Shown here: piece by piece, positions 56,401 through 63,871 of the stretch
How the letters are laid out: each line of letters starts with the position of its first letter
Position numbering within the stretch: position 1 is the first letter of the stretch
Assembly: GCA_026874595.1 (NCBI GenBank)
Contig: CM049310.1
Location: 83,985,056 to 84,049,055, forward strand
Direction: 5' to 3'
DNA: 64,000 nt
From: Sipunculus nudus
Lineage: Eukaryota > Annelida > Sipuncula > Golfingiida > Sipunculidae
Translations under genes and position numbers: made by a program
Notes under the pieces: model-generated
Database searches by the model: none
What the model was told of the DNA's origin: nothing
The model's input: only the letters and a program-made list of their open reading frames with translations

Positions 56401-58297
56401 ACCAGTGCTGGCGGGTGGTACCTTTTTTTTTGGTATGTTTCGATAAAAACGTCATATGATCAGGGAAAAGCATGAAAATAGCAGATTTTTATTTGCTAAA
56501 CAGGTAAAATCACTACATTACAAAGGAAAAATCTATCAAAATTGTATTCTTTTATCTTATTGAAAGATAAATACTAAAATAAATTTTTTTATGCGGGTTT
56601 AAAAGTTGACGCAGGCGGTTCCCGAGAACAATACCTTTTATATTTTTTTTGGCCTTACATGCAGGTATCATATATGATGAAATATCGCAAATTGGAAACC
56701 TTCGCGGACAAAAAGGTAACCACAGTATTATGTTTCTTCCGCCAGCTGGTTATTACATGTACGTGAGCGGCACCTCCGGCAGAGGTTCAGCCTACTTGGT
56801 CAGTCCTCCAGTGCCGGCCACTCCCGGTAGACCACAGTGCCTACGGTTCTGGTACCACATGTATTCCTCATACCCCATGAGCCTCTCGGTGCTGCGGGTA
56901 GATGTTCTGTACGACACGACGTCTGTGTCACACACGGTGTCACAGCGACACGGCGGGACCAGCAGTAACAAATGGTACCCCACCAGCGTGGAGCTCTATG
57001 AAGATCGTCCATACCAGGTGAGGTGCTGGAGTTATATCTACAAACATGACAGTGACTGATATTTATGTTATTAACTGATATTCCTAGACATACGGAAAAG
57101 ACACCCGTTAGGACACACTAGATAGCACCTTTAAAAAAAAAAAAAAAAAAGAAAACACGGACATTTCGAGGTATGGCCACGGAGGAGTTGCCTGACAACG
57201 ATTAAGTGTCACCACCTCAATAATTATAAAGATGACGTATAGCAAATTGCCGACAACGTCACCTTGCAACGTGGTCGCCATGCATTTGTGAAGTAGCTTG
57301 ACGATTTGTCCCTCGGCTCGGCACGTTTGACCCCATTGAACACAAGTGGGCTGGTACAAATATTCTAGGCTGCTGTAACTCATAACAACCGGGCCGAGGT
57401 AAGAATAAGGCTTCTTGCGTGGTATCGCACGGTAAACGTATCTTGAGGCTATTAGTAGTCTGAACATCATAACTAAAGTCATGTTATGTAAAAGTACAAA
57501 ACTAGGACATGTCTTCCGTGTATTGTTTCACTGCCTTTCTTCTCCCATAACCACAACATCTACTTCAATTGTGGATTATAACTATTTGCCAGTAGGTCTC
57601 TTTTTATTTTATGAACTGACCAAAGCCTACAAGAGAATCTTGATATATGCGTGTTTCCGCCAGGTGGCGCTAACGGTGATACACAATGGGCCTGGCGGTC
57701 CGTTCCAGGACGTAGCAATTGATGACGTCAGCATAATTCCGGGCCCTTGTTTTTTCAATAGTAAGTAAAACATAACATATATATTTATGTTATTTTTTCA
57801 TGCATGCGTTCAAATAGAGAAGATAGACAAGATTTCCGTAAGAAGAAAGAAAGAAATTCATATATAATGAAAGATTTCTTAAATAGTAAACGGTTTCAAC
57901 AGGGACCAGTTTTGAAACCATATTATTATCATATATTAAGAATTCGCCTGATTTTATAAAGCTAAAGTAAATTTACATTTTTTGTATTTTCTCCTTATAT
58001 TGGAAAGGTTCAACCAATGGGCGCCATGTTACTTAATTTAGATATCTTTTATCTTTCACAACGATCTCTCATGGGTATTATATTTAAGTAATTTATATTA
58101 AATATTATTAAAGGTACTAAGATAATTTATTTTCTAAAACACTACAGTCGAGACGACTCCAGAAGCAGGCGGTTGTCTCCCCGGTAACTTCACGTGCCGG
58201 TCAGGGATGTGCGTTCACGAGAATCTCGTCTGTGACGGCGATCCTGACTGTAATGACGGCTCAGACGAGGAGAGAAGTGTGTGCACAGGACTCATAG
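37707..58297 (+). CDS. Secreted CUB-LDLa-MAM-MAM-LDLa protein (3' end missing)
   Basis: Eleven exons (37707-37806, 49476-49769, 50052-50237, 51429-51563, 53462-53617, 54596-54858, 55107-55200, 56024-56167, 56746-57017, 57664-57760, 58148-58297) join in consistent phase to 630 codons plus one base. Domain order: signal peptide (residues 1-24), CUB (36-160), LDLa (197-237), MAM (252-406), MAM (413-577), LDLa (588-625). CUB domains bind protein or carbohydrate ligands, LDLa modules bind calcium and ligands, and MAM domains mediate adhesion or oligomerisation. The product is therefore an extracellular or membrane-anchored adhesion/matrix protein. Module borders fall at phase-1 introns, as in shuffled extracellular genes. 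No membrane segment is seen; the gene runs on past 58297. The exact orthologue is not recognised. Confidence 0.85.
37971..38040 (+). repeat. (CT)n microsatellite
   Basis: About 33 CT units with a few interruptions in intron 1 of the CUB/MAM gene. Confidence 0.97.
38130..38967. mobile_element. 838-bp inverted-repeat element
   Basis: TGGACGGGTCTCAGTTAG at 38130-38147 is perfectly inverted at 38950-38967, and flanking sequence (GATGCAT..GATTAC) is also partly inverted. Further 'GTCCCATTTGGACGG' motifs lie inside the left end. No protein is encoded, so it is a MITE-like or foldback element in intron 1. Exact termini and target duplication are unclear. Confidence 0.75.
38970..40035. other. CUB/MAM intron 1: no gene seen
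   Basis: AT-rich with A/T homopolymers near 39525 and 39737. No exon or repeat family recognised. Confidence 0.5.
40042..40215 (+). mobile_element. tRNA-derived SINE, copy 2
   Basis: A-box-like GGCAGTTGACCGG (about 40071) and B-box GGGTTCGGTCCCAGG (about 40097) are spaced about 25 bp as in tRNA promoters. They are followed by the core ATGGGTTGTAGTGGCTTGTC and a CT-rich 'GGTTCTCTTCCTCCGCC' segment. The core is shared with the copy at 34810-34985. Confidence 0.68.
40376..40815 (-). mobile_element. Interspersed repeat family A, short reversed copy
   Basis: In reverse orientation it begins TTTTTAGCTCAGCTGACTAT, carries 'GTCCGTCGTCCGTCCGTC' and a matching tail, and ends 'CTTCAGCTGAGCACAGTGAC'. 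At about 440 bp it lacks roughly 1.2 kb of internal body present in the copies at 4137 and 29483. Confidence 0.75.
40957..41038 (+). repeat. CT-rich simple sequence
   Basis: Imperfect (CT)n/(CTTT)n. Serine-, leucine- or arginine-rich translations on either strand are artefacts. Confidence 0.9.
41365..41595 (+). repeat. Direct duplication with poly-C run
   Basis: 'GTAACTCCCACCATCCCCTTC' is echoed about 130 bp later by 'GTAACTCCCATCATAACACC' plus a C-run (41527-41558) and 'AAGTCCTTCCCCCTGTGGAG'. A local tandem duplication. Confidence 0.6.
42105..42230 (+). promoter_or_regulatory. Promoter-like segment inside the CACTG element
   Basis: Contains a consensus CRE, TGACGTCA (about 42111-42118), in a CG-richer patch, followed by CACGGCGGGAAG (E2F-like GGCGGGAA) and CCGTCCGCTAGCC. 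It ends CTTCATTG before GTAAAATG, a possible donor. It lies just inside the left terminal region, where a transposon-borne gene would start. Confidence 0.4.
42357..42390 (+). repeat. Poly-G tract
   Basis: More than 30 G residues interrupted by two T's, potentially able to form a G-quadruplex. Confidence 0.9.
42931..42967 (+). repeat. (TA)n microsatellite
   Basis: About 18 perfect TA units inside the CACTG element. Confidence 0.97.
43350..43442 (+). CDS. Candidate exon, unknown protein
   Basis: Flanked by acceptor TATGTTTTCAG and donor GTAAGTTT. It opens with AAAATGG and encodes [20 protein letters not shown] then [11 protein letters not shown] do not recognise the family. It sits inside the CACTG element. 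Later candidate exons (44325-44503, 45445-45528) have good splice sites but interrupted frames, so the gene may be decayed or my joins may be wrong. Confidence 0.35.
44325..44503 (+). pseudogene. Candidate decayed exon, Cys-rich
   Basis: Acceptor ACTTGTGCAG and donor GTAAGTTTG bracket a segment whose best frame holds [18 protein letters not shown], reminiscent of one half of a zinc finger. That frame is stopped upstream in the same segment. Function unknown. Confidence 0.3.
45369..45414 (+). repeat. (TA)n microsatellite
   Basis: About 23 TA units just upstream of a candidate exon in the CACTG element. Confidence 0.97.
45974..46173 (+). pseudogene. Candidate terminal exon of unknown gene
   Basis: After acceptor TTATATGCAG the frame reads [40 protein letters not shown] and [20 protein letters not shown] before a stop. 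Composition is that of a folded protein (W, C, Y, P spaced). After a one-base slip a second frame continues [20 protein letters not shown]. It resembles real coding sequence rather than chance. I cannot name the family. It lies inside the CACTG element and may be captured host sequence or element-encoded. Confidence 0.4.
47588..49283. other. CUB/MAM intron 1, last part
   Basis: Contains a reversed family-A terminus (GTGACCCATGGGTCCCTTGT at about 48200) without its other end close by. It also has a small foldback with CAAGTGA...TCACTTG and AACCATTCT...AGAATGGTT (about 48950-49060). No exon is recognised. Confidence 0.5.
49284..49461 (+). repeat. (TTC)n and (TTA)n microsatellite at a splice acceptor
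   Basis: A (TTC)n run followed by about 45 TTA units with few interruptions ends some 15 bp before the CUB exon acceptor. Coding readings through it are poly-Leu/Ile/Tyr artefacts. Confidence 0.95.
49476..49769 (+). CDS. CUB/MAM gene exon 2 (CUB, first part)
   Basis: Begins [20 protein letters not shown], then [15 protein letters not shown]: the CUB hallmark of Cys, then 'SPNYP..Y', then a second Cys. A later pair, AGC and SYC, supplies the third and fourth cysteines. An (TTA)n/(TTC)n microsatellite occupies the intron up to about 25 bp before the acceptor CTTGCAG. The donor is GTAAGT. Confidence 0.9.
50052..50237 (+). CDS. CUB/MAM gene exon 3 (CUB, second part)
   Basis: The exon encodes 62 codons including [20 protein letters not shown], the C-terminal 'L.I.F.TD.S....GF.A' strand of CUB domains. 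A proline/tryptophan-rich linker (KPPQPWW) leads to the LDLa. The acceptor is CTGCACAG and the donor GTAAGT. Symmetrical phase 1-1. Confidence 0.9.
50292..50612 (+). repeat. (TC)n and 'TCTCTCTGGATC' repeats with poly-C
   Basis: Pyrimidine-rich simple sequence in intron 3 of the CUB/MAM gene. Long open frames on both strands here (Ser/Leu or Arg/Glu rich) follow from composition. Confidence 0.95.
51429..51563 (+). CDS. CUB/MAM gene exon 4 (LDLa 1)
   Basis: A single-exon LDLa with six cysteines. The calcium-binding end reads [14 protein letters not shown], matching the C-D-G-x-x-D-C-x-D-x-S-D-E consensus with N for the first D. Phase 1-1. The acceptor is TATTTTAG and the donor GTAAGAG. Confidence 0.92.
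51564..53461. other. CUB/MAM intron 4: no other gene seen
   Basis: 1.9 kb of AT-rich intron without recognisable repeat or exon. A short palindrome, AACACTAGTTGATGG / ATCAACACTAGTTGAT, lies near 52492-52508. Confidence 0.5.
53462..53617 (+). CDS. CUB/MAM gene exon 5 (MAM 1, start)
   Basis: Encodes [11 protein letters not shown] and then [20 protein letters not shown], the MAM opening (CDFE.G.C) and its 'GP..DHT' motif, ending in phase 1 at GTAAGTAG. The acceptor is ambiguous: TTGAAG (start 53462) or GTGTAG (start 53468). Both keep frame and differ by two residues. Confidence 0.85.
53618..54595. other. CUB/MAM intron 5: no other gene seen
   Basis: Contains G-run (53652-53671) and C-run (54400-54418) homopolymers only. 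Confidence 0.55.
54596..54858 (+). CDS. CUB/MAM gene exon 6 (MAM 1, middle)
   Basis: Begins [14 protein letters not shown] and contains [19 protein letters not shown], the central 'C..FWYH..G...G.L.' MAM motif, then [10 protein letters not shown]. It ends phase 0 at GTAAGTC. The acceptor is TTCCTACAG. Confidence 0.92.
55107..55200 (+). CDS. CUB/MAM gene exon 7 (MAM 1, end)
   Basis: Encodes [20 protein letters not shown] and then DVFLSNRPC: the MAM closing 'F.A.RG......ALDD......PC'. Four MAM cysteines are complete with this exon. Acceptor CTTGCAG; donor GTACCG is weaker than its neighbours. Confidence 0.9.
55201..56023. other. CUB/MAM intron 7: no other gene seen
   Basis: AT-rich intron with no recognised repeat or coding segment. 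Confidence 0.5.
56024..56167 (+). CDS. CUB/MAM gene exon 8 (MAM 2, start)
   Basis: Encodes [14 protein letters not shown] and GPSSDKTTG, again the MAM opening and 'GPS.D.T.G' motif. Phase 1 at both ends; acceptor TATTTTTAAG, donor GTAAGATT. Confidence 0.9.
56373..56637 (+). mobile_element. MITE family B, copy 2
   Basis: Starts GTATGGTTCTCAGGCAC and ends CCCGAGAACAATACC, the family-B inverted termini. The body reads as the reverse complement of the copy at 58322, with 'CATGAAAATAGCAGATTTTT' matching the CTGTTATTTTCATG motif. It sits in the intron within MAM 2 and ends about 28 bp before an alternative acceptor. Confidence 0.8.
56746..57017 (+). CDS. CUB/MAM gene exon 9 (MAM 2, middle)
   Basis: After acceptor TTTCTTCCGCCAG it encodes [26 protein letters not shown] and [10 protein letters not shown], so the 'D.TTGTGYYMYV' motif is rebuilt across the junction. 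A second acceptor (CATGCAG, start 56665) is also in frame and would add 27 residues; see findings. The donor is GTGAGG. Confidence 0.88.
57018..57663. other. CUB/MAM intron 9: no other gene seen
   Basis: An A-run at 57133-57150 and otherwise undistinguished intron. The long minus-strand open stretch has no family resemblance. Confidence 0.5.
57664..57760 (+). CDS. CUB/MAM gene exon 10 (MAM 2, end)
   Basis: Encodes [20 protein letters not shown] and then DVSIIPGPC, the MAM ending 'G..G.IAIDD.....G.C'. Acceptor TTCCGCCAG; donor GTAAGTAA; phase 1. Confidence 0.9.
58148..58297 (+). CDS. CUB/MAM gene exon 11 (LDLa 2)
   Basis: Encodes [20 protein letters not shown], then [14 protein letters not shown]: a canonical six-cysteine LDLa with an intact calcium site. 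Phase 1-1, acceptor ACTACAG, donor GTAAGG. No further exon was recognised before the retrotransposon, so the transcript continues beyond it or ends in an unrecognised exon. Confidence 0.92.
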   Translation, partial: SRRLQKQAVVSPVTSRAGQGCAFTRISSVTAILTVMTAQTRREVCAQDS

Positions 58298-58321
58298 GTA
58301 AGGCCAAAAAATAATAATAAA

Positions 58322-58600
58322 AGGTATGGTTCCAAGGCACCGCACGCATCAATTTTAACCCTGTATCAAATTTCTTTTTGAATTTCCTTTTTTGAAGAAG
58401 AAGATAAAATAATACAATTTTGATAGATTTCCTTTGTTATGTAGTGCTTATACCTGTTTAGGAAAATAAATCTGTTATTTTCATGCTTTTCCCTAATCAT
58501 ATAACATTTTTTTTTTTTCGAAACATACAAAGAAAGTTAAAAATAAAAAAATCGCCCGCCCGCACTGTTTTCTGAAAAAATGTGCCTGAGAAACCATCTT
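58322..58600 (+). mobile_element. MITE family B, copy 3 (uninterrupted)
   Basis: Starts AGGTATGGTTCCAAGGCAC and ends GTGCCTGAGAAACCATC (inverted). At about 280 bp, with the sequence 'CCTGTTTAGGAAAATAAATC' intact, it is the empty-site counterpart of copy 1, which carries the 1.7-kb insertion. Confidence 0.85.
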
Positions 58601-58604
58601 TTTT

Positions 58605-59406
58605 TGCCTAAAACTTCACATTTTTTTTAAAACTTCACAGGTTTTATATATAATACAGTAAGAGTAATGCTTCATTCCCCCCCCCCAGCACACACACACA
58701 CTAACACACCATCCGGGTAGACATGTTGTTTCCAGTCCGTCATCTGTCGTCATTTAATCAAAGAATTCATTTGAACAGAAAAGACGAATTTTATTACAAA
58801 AGCGTCCCCTTTTGGGGAATGGTGTTAAATACAATCATACAAACATAGTATCGTTATCAGCAAATAGGTGGCGTTACATGATATATACACAAAGAATTTA
58901 CACTGATATCTAACTAGGTGCAAAGTTGCATGGTAAACAATAAAGTTAAGATAATGAAGTAAGACAAAAGATGTGCTAAAATAACATATTACAAAAATAA
59001 TAGAAAAGTTAAAGTATATGGAGAACACAGGCAATAAAAGCATGGGAAAAATTGGATATCCCTTTTTCATAAGAAGAAATTAGCAGTAAGCACCTATTAT
59101 CCGTATATTGGCAAGCATTATAATCACTTTTGTAATAACTTTTTTAAGATATCTGTAAGTCAGATACAATGTATTTCTATACATGCACATAATATACATT
59201 TCTATACATGTGCCACCATACATGCAAACAAGTCTACACGTATGTACAAAGGTTTCTCTGGATCTAATATACTGCAGGTACACTGATGTGATTGCTAACC
59301 GATTGGATTCTGTATCCTACATTGCACTGTTAGGGATATAAAAAATAGTTTTTCAAATTATTAAGAGATGTGATACTAAAAATAATTATTGTTACAGATG
59401 TCTCTT
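58605..59406. other. Between last recognised exon and the LTR element
   Basis: C-rich and CA-rich microsatellites at about 58678-58710; otherwise nothing recognised. An unrecognised exon of the CUB/MAM gene could still lie here. Confidence 0.45.
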
Positions 59407-59410
59407 TTAT

Positions 59411-60233
59411 TGTGTGCAGCAGTCTCACGTGTGTATGTGCGGCGCTAGCATCGGCCGTTGCTATGGCGGCATAGCCCGGCCCACGCGTGGGGTCTGATGT
59501 GTAAACAGTGGTCATGTTAGTCTTGGGCCCACGTGTGAACCCTGATATGTAGAAACACAGCGTTCTTTGTTCGAAGTGTTTCCTGTAATGTGTGTATTTG
59601 TTGGGTTCTTTAGATTGTTCGGGAAAGGAAAGTTCTCGGCTTGAAGTGAAAAGTTATAAATAAGGGGCTGTGTTTTAGAGCCGGGAGGGAAGAGAGAAAT
59701 ATTCCAGCGGACACAGAAGAGTGTAAGTCAGTGTGTGGACCTTTTCCTATAATTGCGGCAGTTATAGCTTTTCTTGAAATTTGTGACGGATTTTAATTAG
59801 TCTTCAGTCTCCCTTTGGGATCGCTATCAGAACTTCACTTTTGGATTACAACTAGTTGATTTTGTGAGTGAACTGAACAGTTATTCTCTGGGAAGATTTA
59901 TGTGAATTGTTCATCTTGATTATATGCTTTAAAGGACCGTTTGTCGTTGTGACAGTTGTGGTATCCAGGTACCGTACACTTTATTTATATACTTGTATTG
60001 ATTGACTGTTGTACTGTTGTTTTACTGTGTAATTGTATTGATTTAGTGTATTGTAATGTAATGGTTGTTTTAAGAATAAATTATATTATTTGTTAACAAA
60101 AAACCTCATTTTTTTTATTTATTCCCCTAGACCGTTCACGCCGTCTTATGTTACAGAATCTATTTTTTTATCTCCATATCAAAATTTATGCTCGTCACGA
60201 CTACGTGATGTGTTGATATTAGGTTCCGTAACA
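59411..60233 (+). repeat. 5' LTR (proposed limits)
   Basis: Its 3' limit is firm: ...GGTTCCGTAACA just before the primer binding site. The proposed start is TGTGTGCAGC at 59411, preceded by TTAT. A TATA-like TTATAAATAAGG lies near 59656 and AATAAA near 60076, a U3-R-U5 layout. Only the last 85 bp are duplicated at the 3' end, so the 5' limit is inferred. Confidence 0.55.
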
Positions 60234-60238
60234 TAAAT

Positions 60239-60256
60239 CGGGGGCTCGTCCGGGAT
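60239..60256 (+). other. Primer binding site, tRNA-Pro type
   Basis: CGGGGGCTCGTCCGGGAT, five bases after the LTR end, matches the 3' end complement of tRNA-Pro at all but the first position. Confidence 0.85.
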
Positions 60257-60407
60257 GCTTAATAGTTTTGAAAAATTATTAGGCCTTGCCCTAGACACAT
60301 TGTTTACAATACATTGTTGACAAGATTACATATTGTTTACATTACATTGTTTACAGGATTTATCTCAGTGGTTTTTTTTTTTTTTGTAATTGTATTAACA
60401 TCTTAAC

Positions 60408-61650
60408 ATGGCAGATTTCAAACCTGAGACATTTGTTTAAGATCCCGACCCTGATCAACTTCGACAGTTGACAAAAGATCAGTTGTTGCGTTTTGGACAA
60501 CACTTAGGGCTAGGTATGAAAAAAGCTTTGAGAAAGCCTGTTATCATTGCTTAAACCATGCAAGATCTAGTTAGCGAAGGTTTATTTGAAGAGAATGAAG
60601 TGGAAACATAAAAAAAATGACAGCCTTGCTATGCAGTGGGAATTAAAAAAGTTAGAAATGCAACATGAGCTAGCATTAAAACAATTAGAATTAGAAAAAC
60701 AAAGAGAAGAGAGGAAAGAACATGAAAGATTAAAACAGTTAGAATTAGAAAAGAAAAACAGAGAAAAGAGAGGGAGAATGAAAAACAAAAAGAAATAGAA
60801 AGAGAAAGACTAGAAAAAGAAAAAGAAATTGAGTTAAAATGACTGGAGTTAGAAAAACTAAAACTAGAACATAGTCTAAGTGCTGCCAGAACTCACAGTT
60901 TTGATGTTACTAAACACATTAAACTGGTCCCACCTTTTCAAGAAAAAGAGGTTGATAAATATTTCTTACACTTTGAGAAAGTAGCTGAAAATTTAAAATT
61001 GCCTAAGGAAAATTGGACTATGCTATTTCAATGTGTATTTACTGGCAAGGGCAGGGAAATTTATACAGAGCTTTCAGTAGAAGCCGCAGCTGACTATGAC
61101 CAGGTTAAACGGTTAACCCTAAAAGGTTATGTGTTAGTTCCGAAGGCTTACCGCCAGAAATTGGGAAAAGCGTAAAGAACAGACCTATGTCGAATTTGCT
61201 AGGACTAAAGAGCAGTTGTTTGATCGCCGGTGTAGTTCTAAAAATGTAATGAAAGATTATGACAATTTGCGCCAGTTGATTTTGCTTGAAGAATTCAAGC
61301 GCTGCATTAACGCAGATGTTAAAACTTTTCTTGATGAGAAAAGTCCTAAAATACTTGACATTTGCTGCTCAATTAGCTGATGATTATTCATTAACACACA
61401 AAATGTCCTTTACTAGCAAATCAAATCAGTCGTTGACAAACAAGAATGTAAATCAATATGGTAAAAAGAAGTTCAAAGCGCAGTCACCCAGTACTAGTAG
61501 TCCTATTAGTTCAGCAAAGTCCATTGCTACACCTCAGTCCACGTCCACTGTGTCTGAATCCAACCAAGTCAGTCATTTTTAAAGAAAATCTGTAATTACT
61601 GCAAAAAAGGAAGTTATCTAATATCTTACTTCTGGCAATTTGCAAATAGA
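60408..61650 (+). pseudogene. gag pseudogene
   Basis: Starts MADFKPETFV and is stopped at once. It resumes with a Lys/Glu/Leu coiled coil (60586-60830) and the capsid-like block HIKLVPPFQEKEVDKYFLHF with 'FTGKGREIYTELS' (60905-61100). After a frame change near 61150 it continues with 'NLRQLI..EEFKRC' and 'AQLADDYSLTHKMSF'. A degraded zinc knuckle (ICNYCKKGSY, His and last Cys lost) follows near 61590. Several stops and at least two frameshifts. Confidence 0.8.
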
Positions 61651-61744
61651 CCAAAGGGTTAACCTTCTGGGTTTGTTTCAAAATCTATGCGCAGCATAGT
61701 ACAAGAGCCAGGCTCTTTTCATGTAAACAAGGGGTACAACTCCT

Positions 61745-62435
61745 TTGTTGACTCTAAAAAAAGAGTTTAATGCTATGGAGGCCAACGTGCCGTCTGAATC
61801 CAAAGAAGAATCCGTAGCTTGCGGGGTAAAGACCTCAGTTGATTCCTGCGAGAAATTTAATAAGGCTAGGTCCTTACAAGACTCCTGCGAGGAGTATCCT
61901 TTAAATAAGGCTAAGTCCTCTAATGACTCTTGCGAGGGTATTTCAAATGAGGCCAGGTCCTCTTATGACAAACAGAAGTTTGTTTCTGCTGAGGAAAATT
62001 CCTCTGTTGACTCCCATGAGGAGTTTGATTGTAATAAGGATGTAGATTCCTTTAATGACTATGAAAAAGAGTTTATGACTGACACTATCAGTGTCAGTTC
62101 TTTGTTTGATGAAACTGAGGTAGTAGATTCCTCTCCTGGCTATGAAATGGAGTTGTTTGAGCCATTCATACATGATGGTTTTGTGTCACTTTCAAGTGAT
62201 TTTTCAGATTCTACCCCAATAGAATTTTGAGGGACACTGGTTCAGGCCAGACTCTCATGTTAGCAAACACTTTGCCATTTTATGGTGCACATTCACTTGT
62301 TAATGGTGTGTTTTCAGACAAGCACACTTCAGTTCCGCTTCACAGTATACATTTAAAGTCAGATTTGATTTCTGGGAATATTACTGTGGGCATAAGAACT
62401 ACTTTACCCTTTAAGGAATTCAGTTGCTGCTAGGC
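61745..62435 (+). pseudogene. Linker and aspartic protease pseudogene
   Basis: An acidic, serine-rich frame (61745-62230) with repeated 'SCEE...NKAKSSNDSCE' units leads up to the protease. The active site ILRDTGSGQTLM starts in a different frame at about 62224, so a frameshift separates them. It is followed by SVPLHSIHLKSDLISGNITV and LLGNDVAGDKV, the flap and C-terminal motifs typical of this gypsy group. Confidence 0.8.
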
Positions 62436-63770
62436 AATGATGTTGCAGGTGACAAAGTACAGCCTGTACCAATAGTGACAGAAAAGCCGTCACTTGATCA
62501 GGACACTGATCTTGAAAGTCAGGAAATTCCTTGTTTGTATCCTTCATGTGCTGTAACTAGATCTAAGAAAAACACACATGAGGATAGTGGTCCAGATAAT
62601 AACACTCTGGGAGTCACTAGTGACTCGTCTATCGACTCGCCCTCACAGGATGCAACATTTTTAAGGTCAAAACTTATCGCGGAACAGCATAAGGACCCTG
62701 ATATTCCATGATTGTTTCCCAGGGCAGTTTCTTAAGATGAACTGTCACAGAACCCAGTTTGTTTCTATGTTAAAAATTGAGTGCTTATGCGTAAATGGCG
62801 ACCACCTGATGTATGCGCTGATGATGAGTGGGCCATCAAACATCAAATAGTAATGCCCAAAAGCTATCGCAATGAAATTCTAAGCATGGCACATGAGGCT
62901 CCTTTGTCTGGCCATTAAGGTATAAATAAAACTTAGTACACACTTCTATTTGCCTAACCTCAGGACTGATGTTGTACAATATTGCAAATCATGCCATACA
63001 TGCCAGATGGTAGGCAAGCCCAATCAGAATCGTTCTAAGGCCCCACTTAGGCTTATTCATGCTTTCGAGGAACCTTTTAGTAGGATTATTGTTGACTGTG
63101 TTGGACCACTGCCCAAAACAAAATCTGGACATGAATATTTGCTGACAATTATGTGCGCATCTACCAGGTTTCCTGAAGCAATACCACTGCGCAAAATTAA
63201 TGCCAAAAGTGTTGTCAAGACCAAGTTTCTTAAAACTTTTGTATTATCAAAATCCGTCCAGTCTGACCAAGGGTCTAATTTTATGCCTGGCTTATTCCAG
63301 CAAGTTATGCTGAGCTAGGTATAAAACAGCACAGCTCTTCACCATACCATCCTGAAAGTCAGGGCGCCCTCGAGGGTTTTCACCAAACATTGAAAAACAT
63401 AATTAGGACTTATTGTTATGACACACAGAAAGACTGGGATGAAGGAATCCATCTATTGCGTTTTGCTGTCAGAGAATCCTTTCAAGAGTCCTTGCGTTTC
63501 AGTCCCTTTGAACCATTTATTGGATACTCAGTTCGCGGGCCATTAAAACTACTTGAGAAACTCTTGTATGGGGATCCTGATTCTATTAGTTTGTTGCAGT
63601 AAGTCTCAGACTTTCGAACTAAACTACACAAGGCTTGTGAGATTGCAAAGTCTAATCTAAAATCTGCACAAAGTAAAATGAAAACAAAGTATGACAAGCA
63701 CACTGGGTGTAGGCCGTTTGTGCCTGGTGAAAAGGTCCTTGCCTCACTTCCCATATATCTTATAAATACA
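62436..63770 (+). pseudogene. Integrase pseudogene
   Basis: After a linker with VTRSKK come LMRKWRPPD, HQIVMPKSYRNEILSMAHEA (zinc-binding histidines) and CKSCHTCQMVGKP (zinc-binding cysteines). The catalytic core follows: IIVDCVGPLP (first Asp), QSDQGSNF (second Asp) and HPESQGALEG (Glu). The C-terminal part ends at GEKVLASLPIYL near 63760. Stops near 62711, 62733, 62780 and 62920 and a frameshift near 63310 disable it. Confidence 0.85.
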
Positions 63771-63785
63771 TTTCATGCTGCCTAG

Positions 63786-63871
63786 TGTTACAGAATCGAT
63801 TTTTTTTATCTACATAACAAAATTTATACTCGTCACGACTACGTGGTCTGTGGATTTTAGGTTCCGTAACA
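63786..63871 (+). repeat. 3' LTR remnant
   Basis: 86 bp nearly identical to 60149-60233 (TGTTACAGAATC ... GGTTCCGTAACA). It begins within about 20 bp of the last integrase codon, with no reverse transcriptase or polypurine tract between. This points to one large deletion running into the 3' LTR. Confidence 0.8.

Larger units (their letters stand above)
59411..63871 (+). mobile_element. Decayed Gmr1-like Ty3/gypsy LTR retrotransposon
   Basis: Order seen: 5' LTR, tRNA-Pro-type primer binding site, gag with coiled coil, aspartic protease (DTGSGQT), then integrase with zinc-binding and DDE core, then a short 3' LTR remnant. Integrase directly after protease, with reverse transcriptase downstream, is the known order of Gmr1-like gypsy elements. 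Here reverse transcriptase and RNase H are absent. Every open frame has stops or shifts, so the element is inactive. Proposed target duplication: TTAT at 59407-59410 and 63872-63875. Confidence 0.82.

Noticed and set aside
57108-57482. 124-residue minus-strand protein
   Set aside because: It lies in the intron between MAM 2 exons, opens over an A-run and shows no domain signature.
60586-60798. Stand-alone coiled-coil host gene
   Set aside because: It continues, through stops and frame changes, into a gypsy gag capsid block and belongs to the LTR element.
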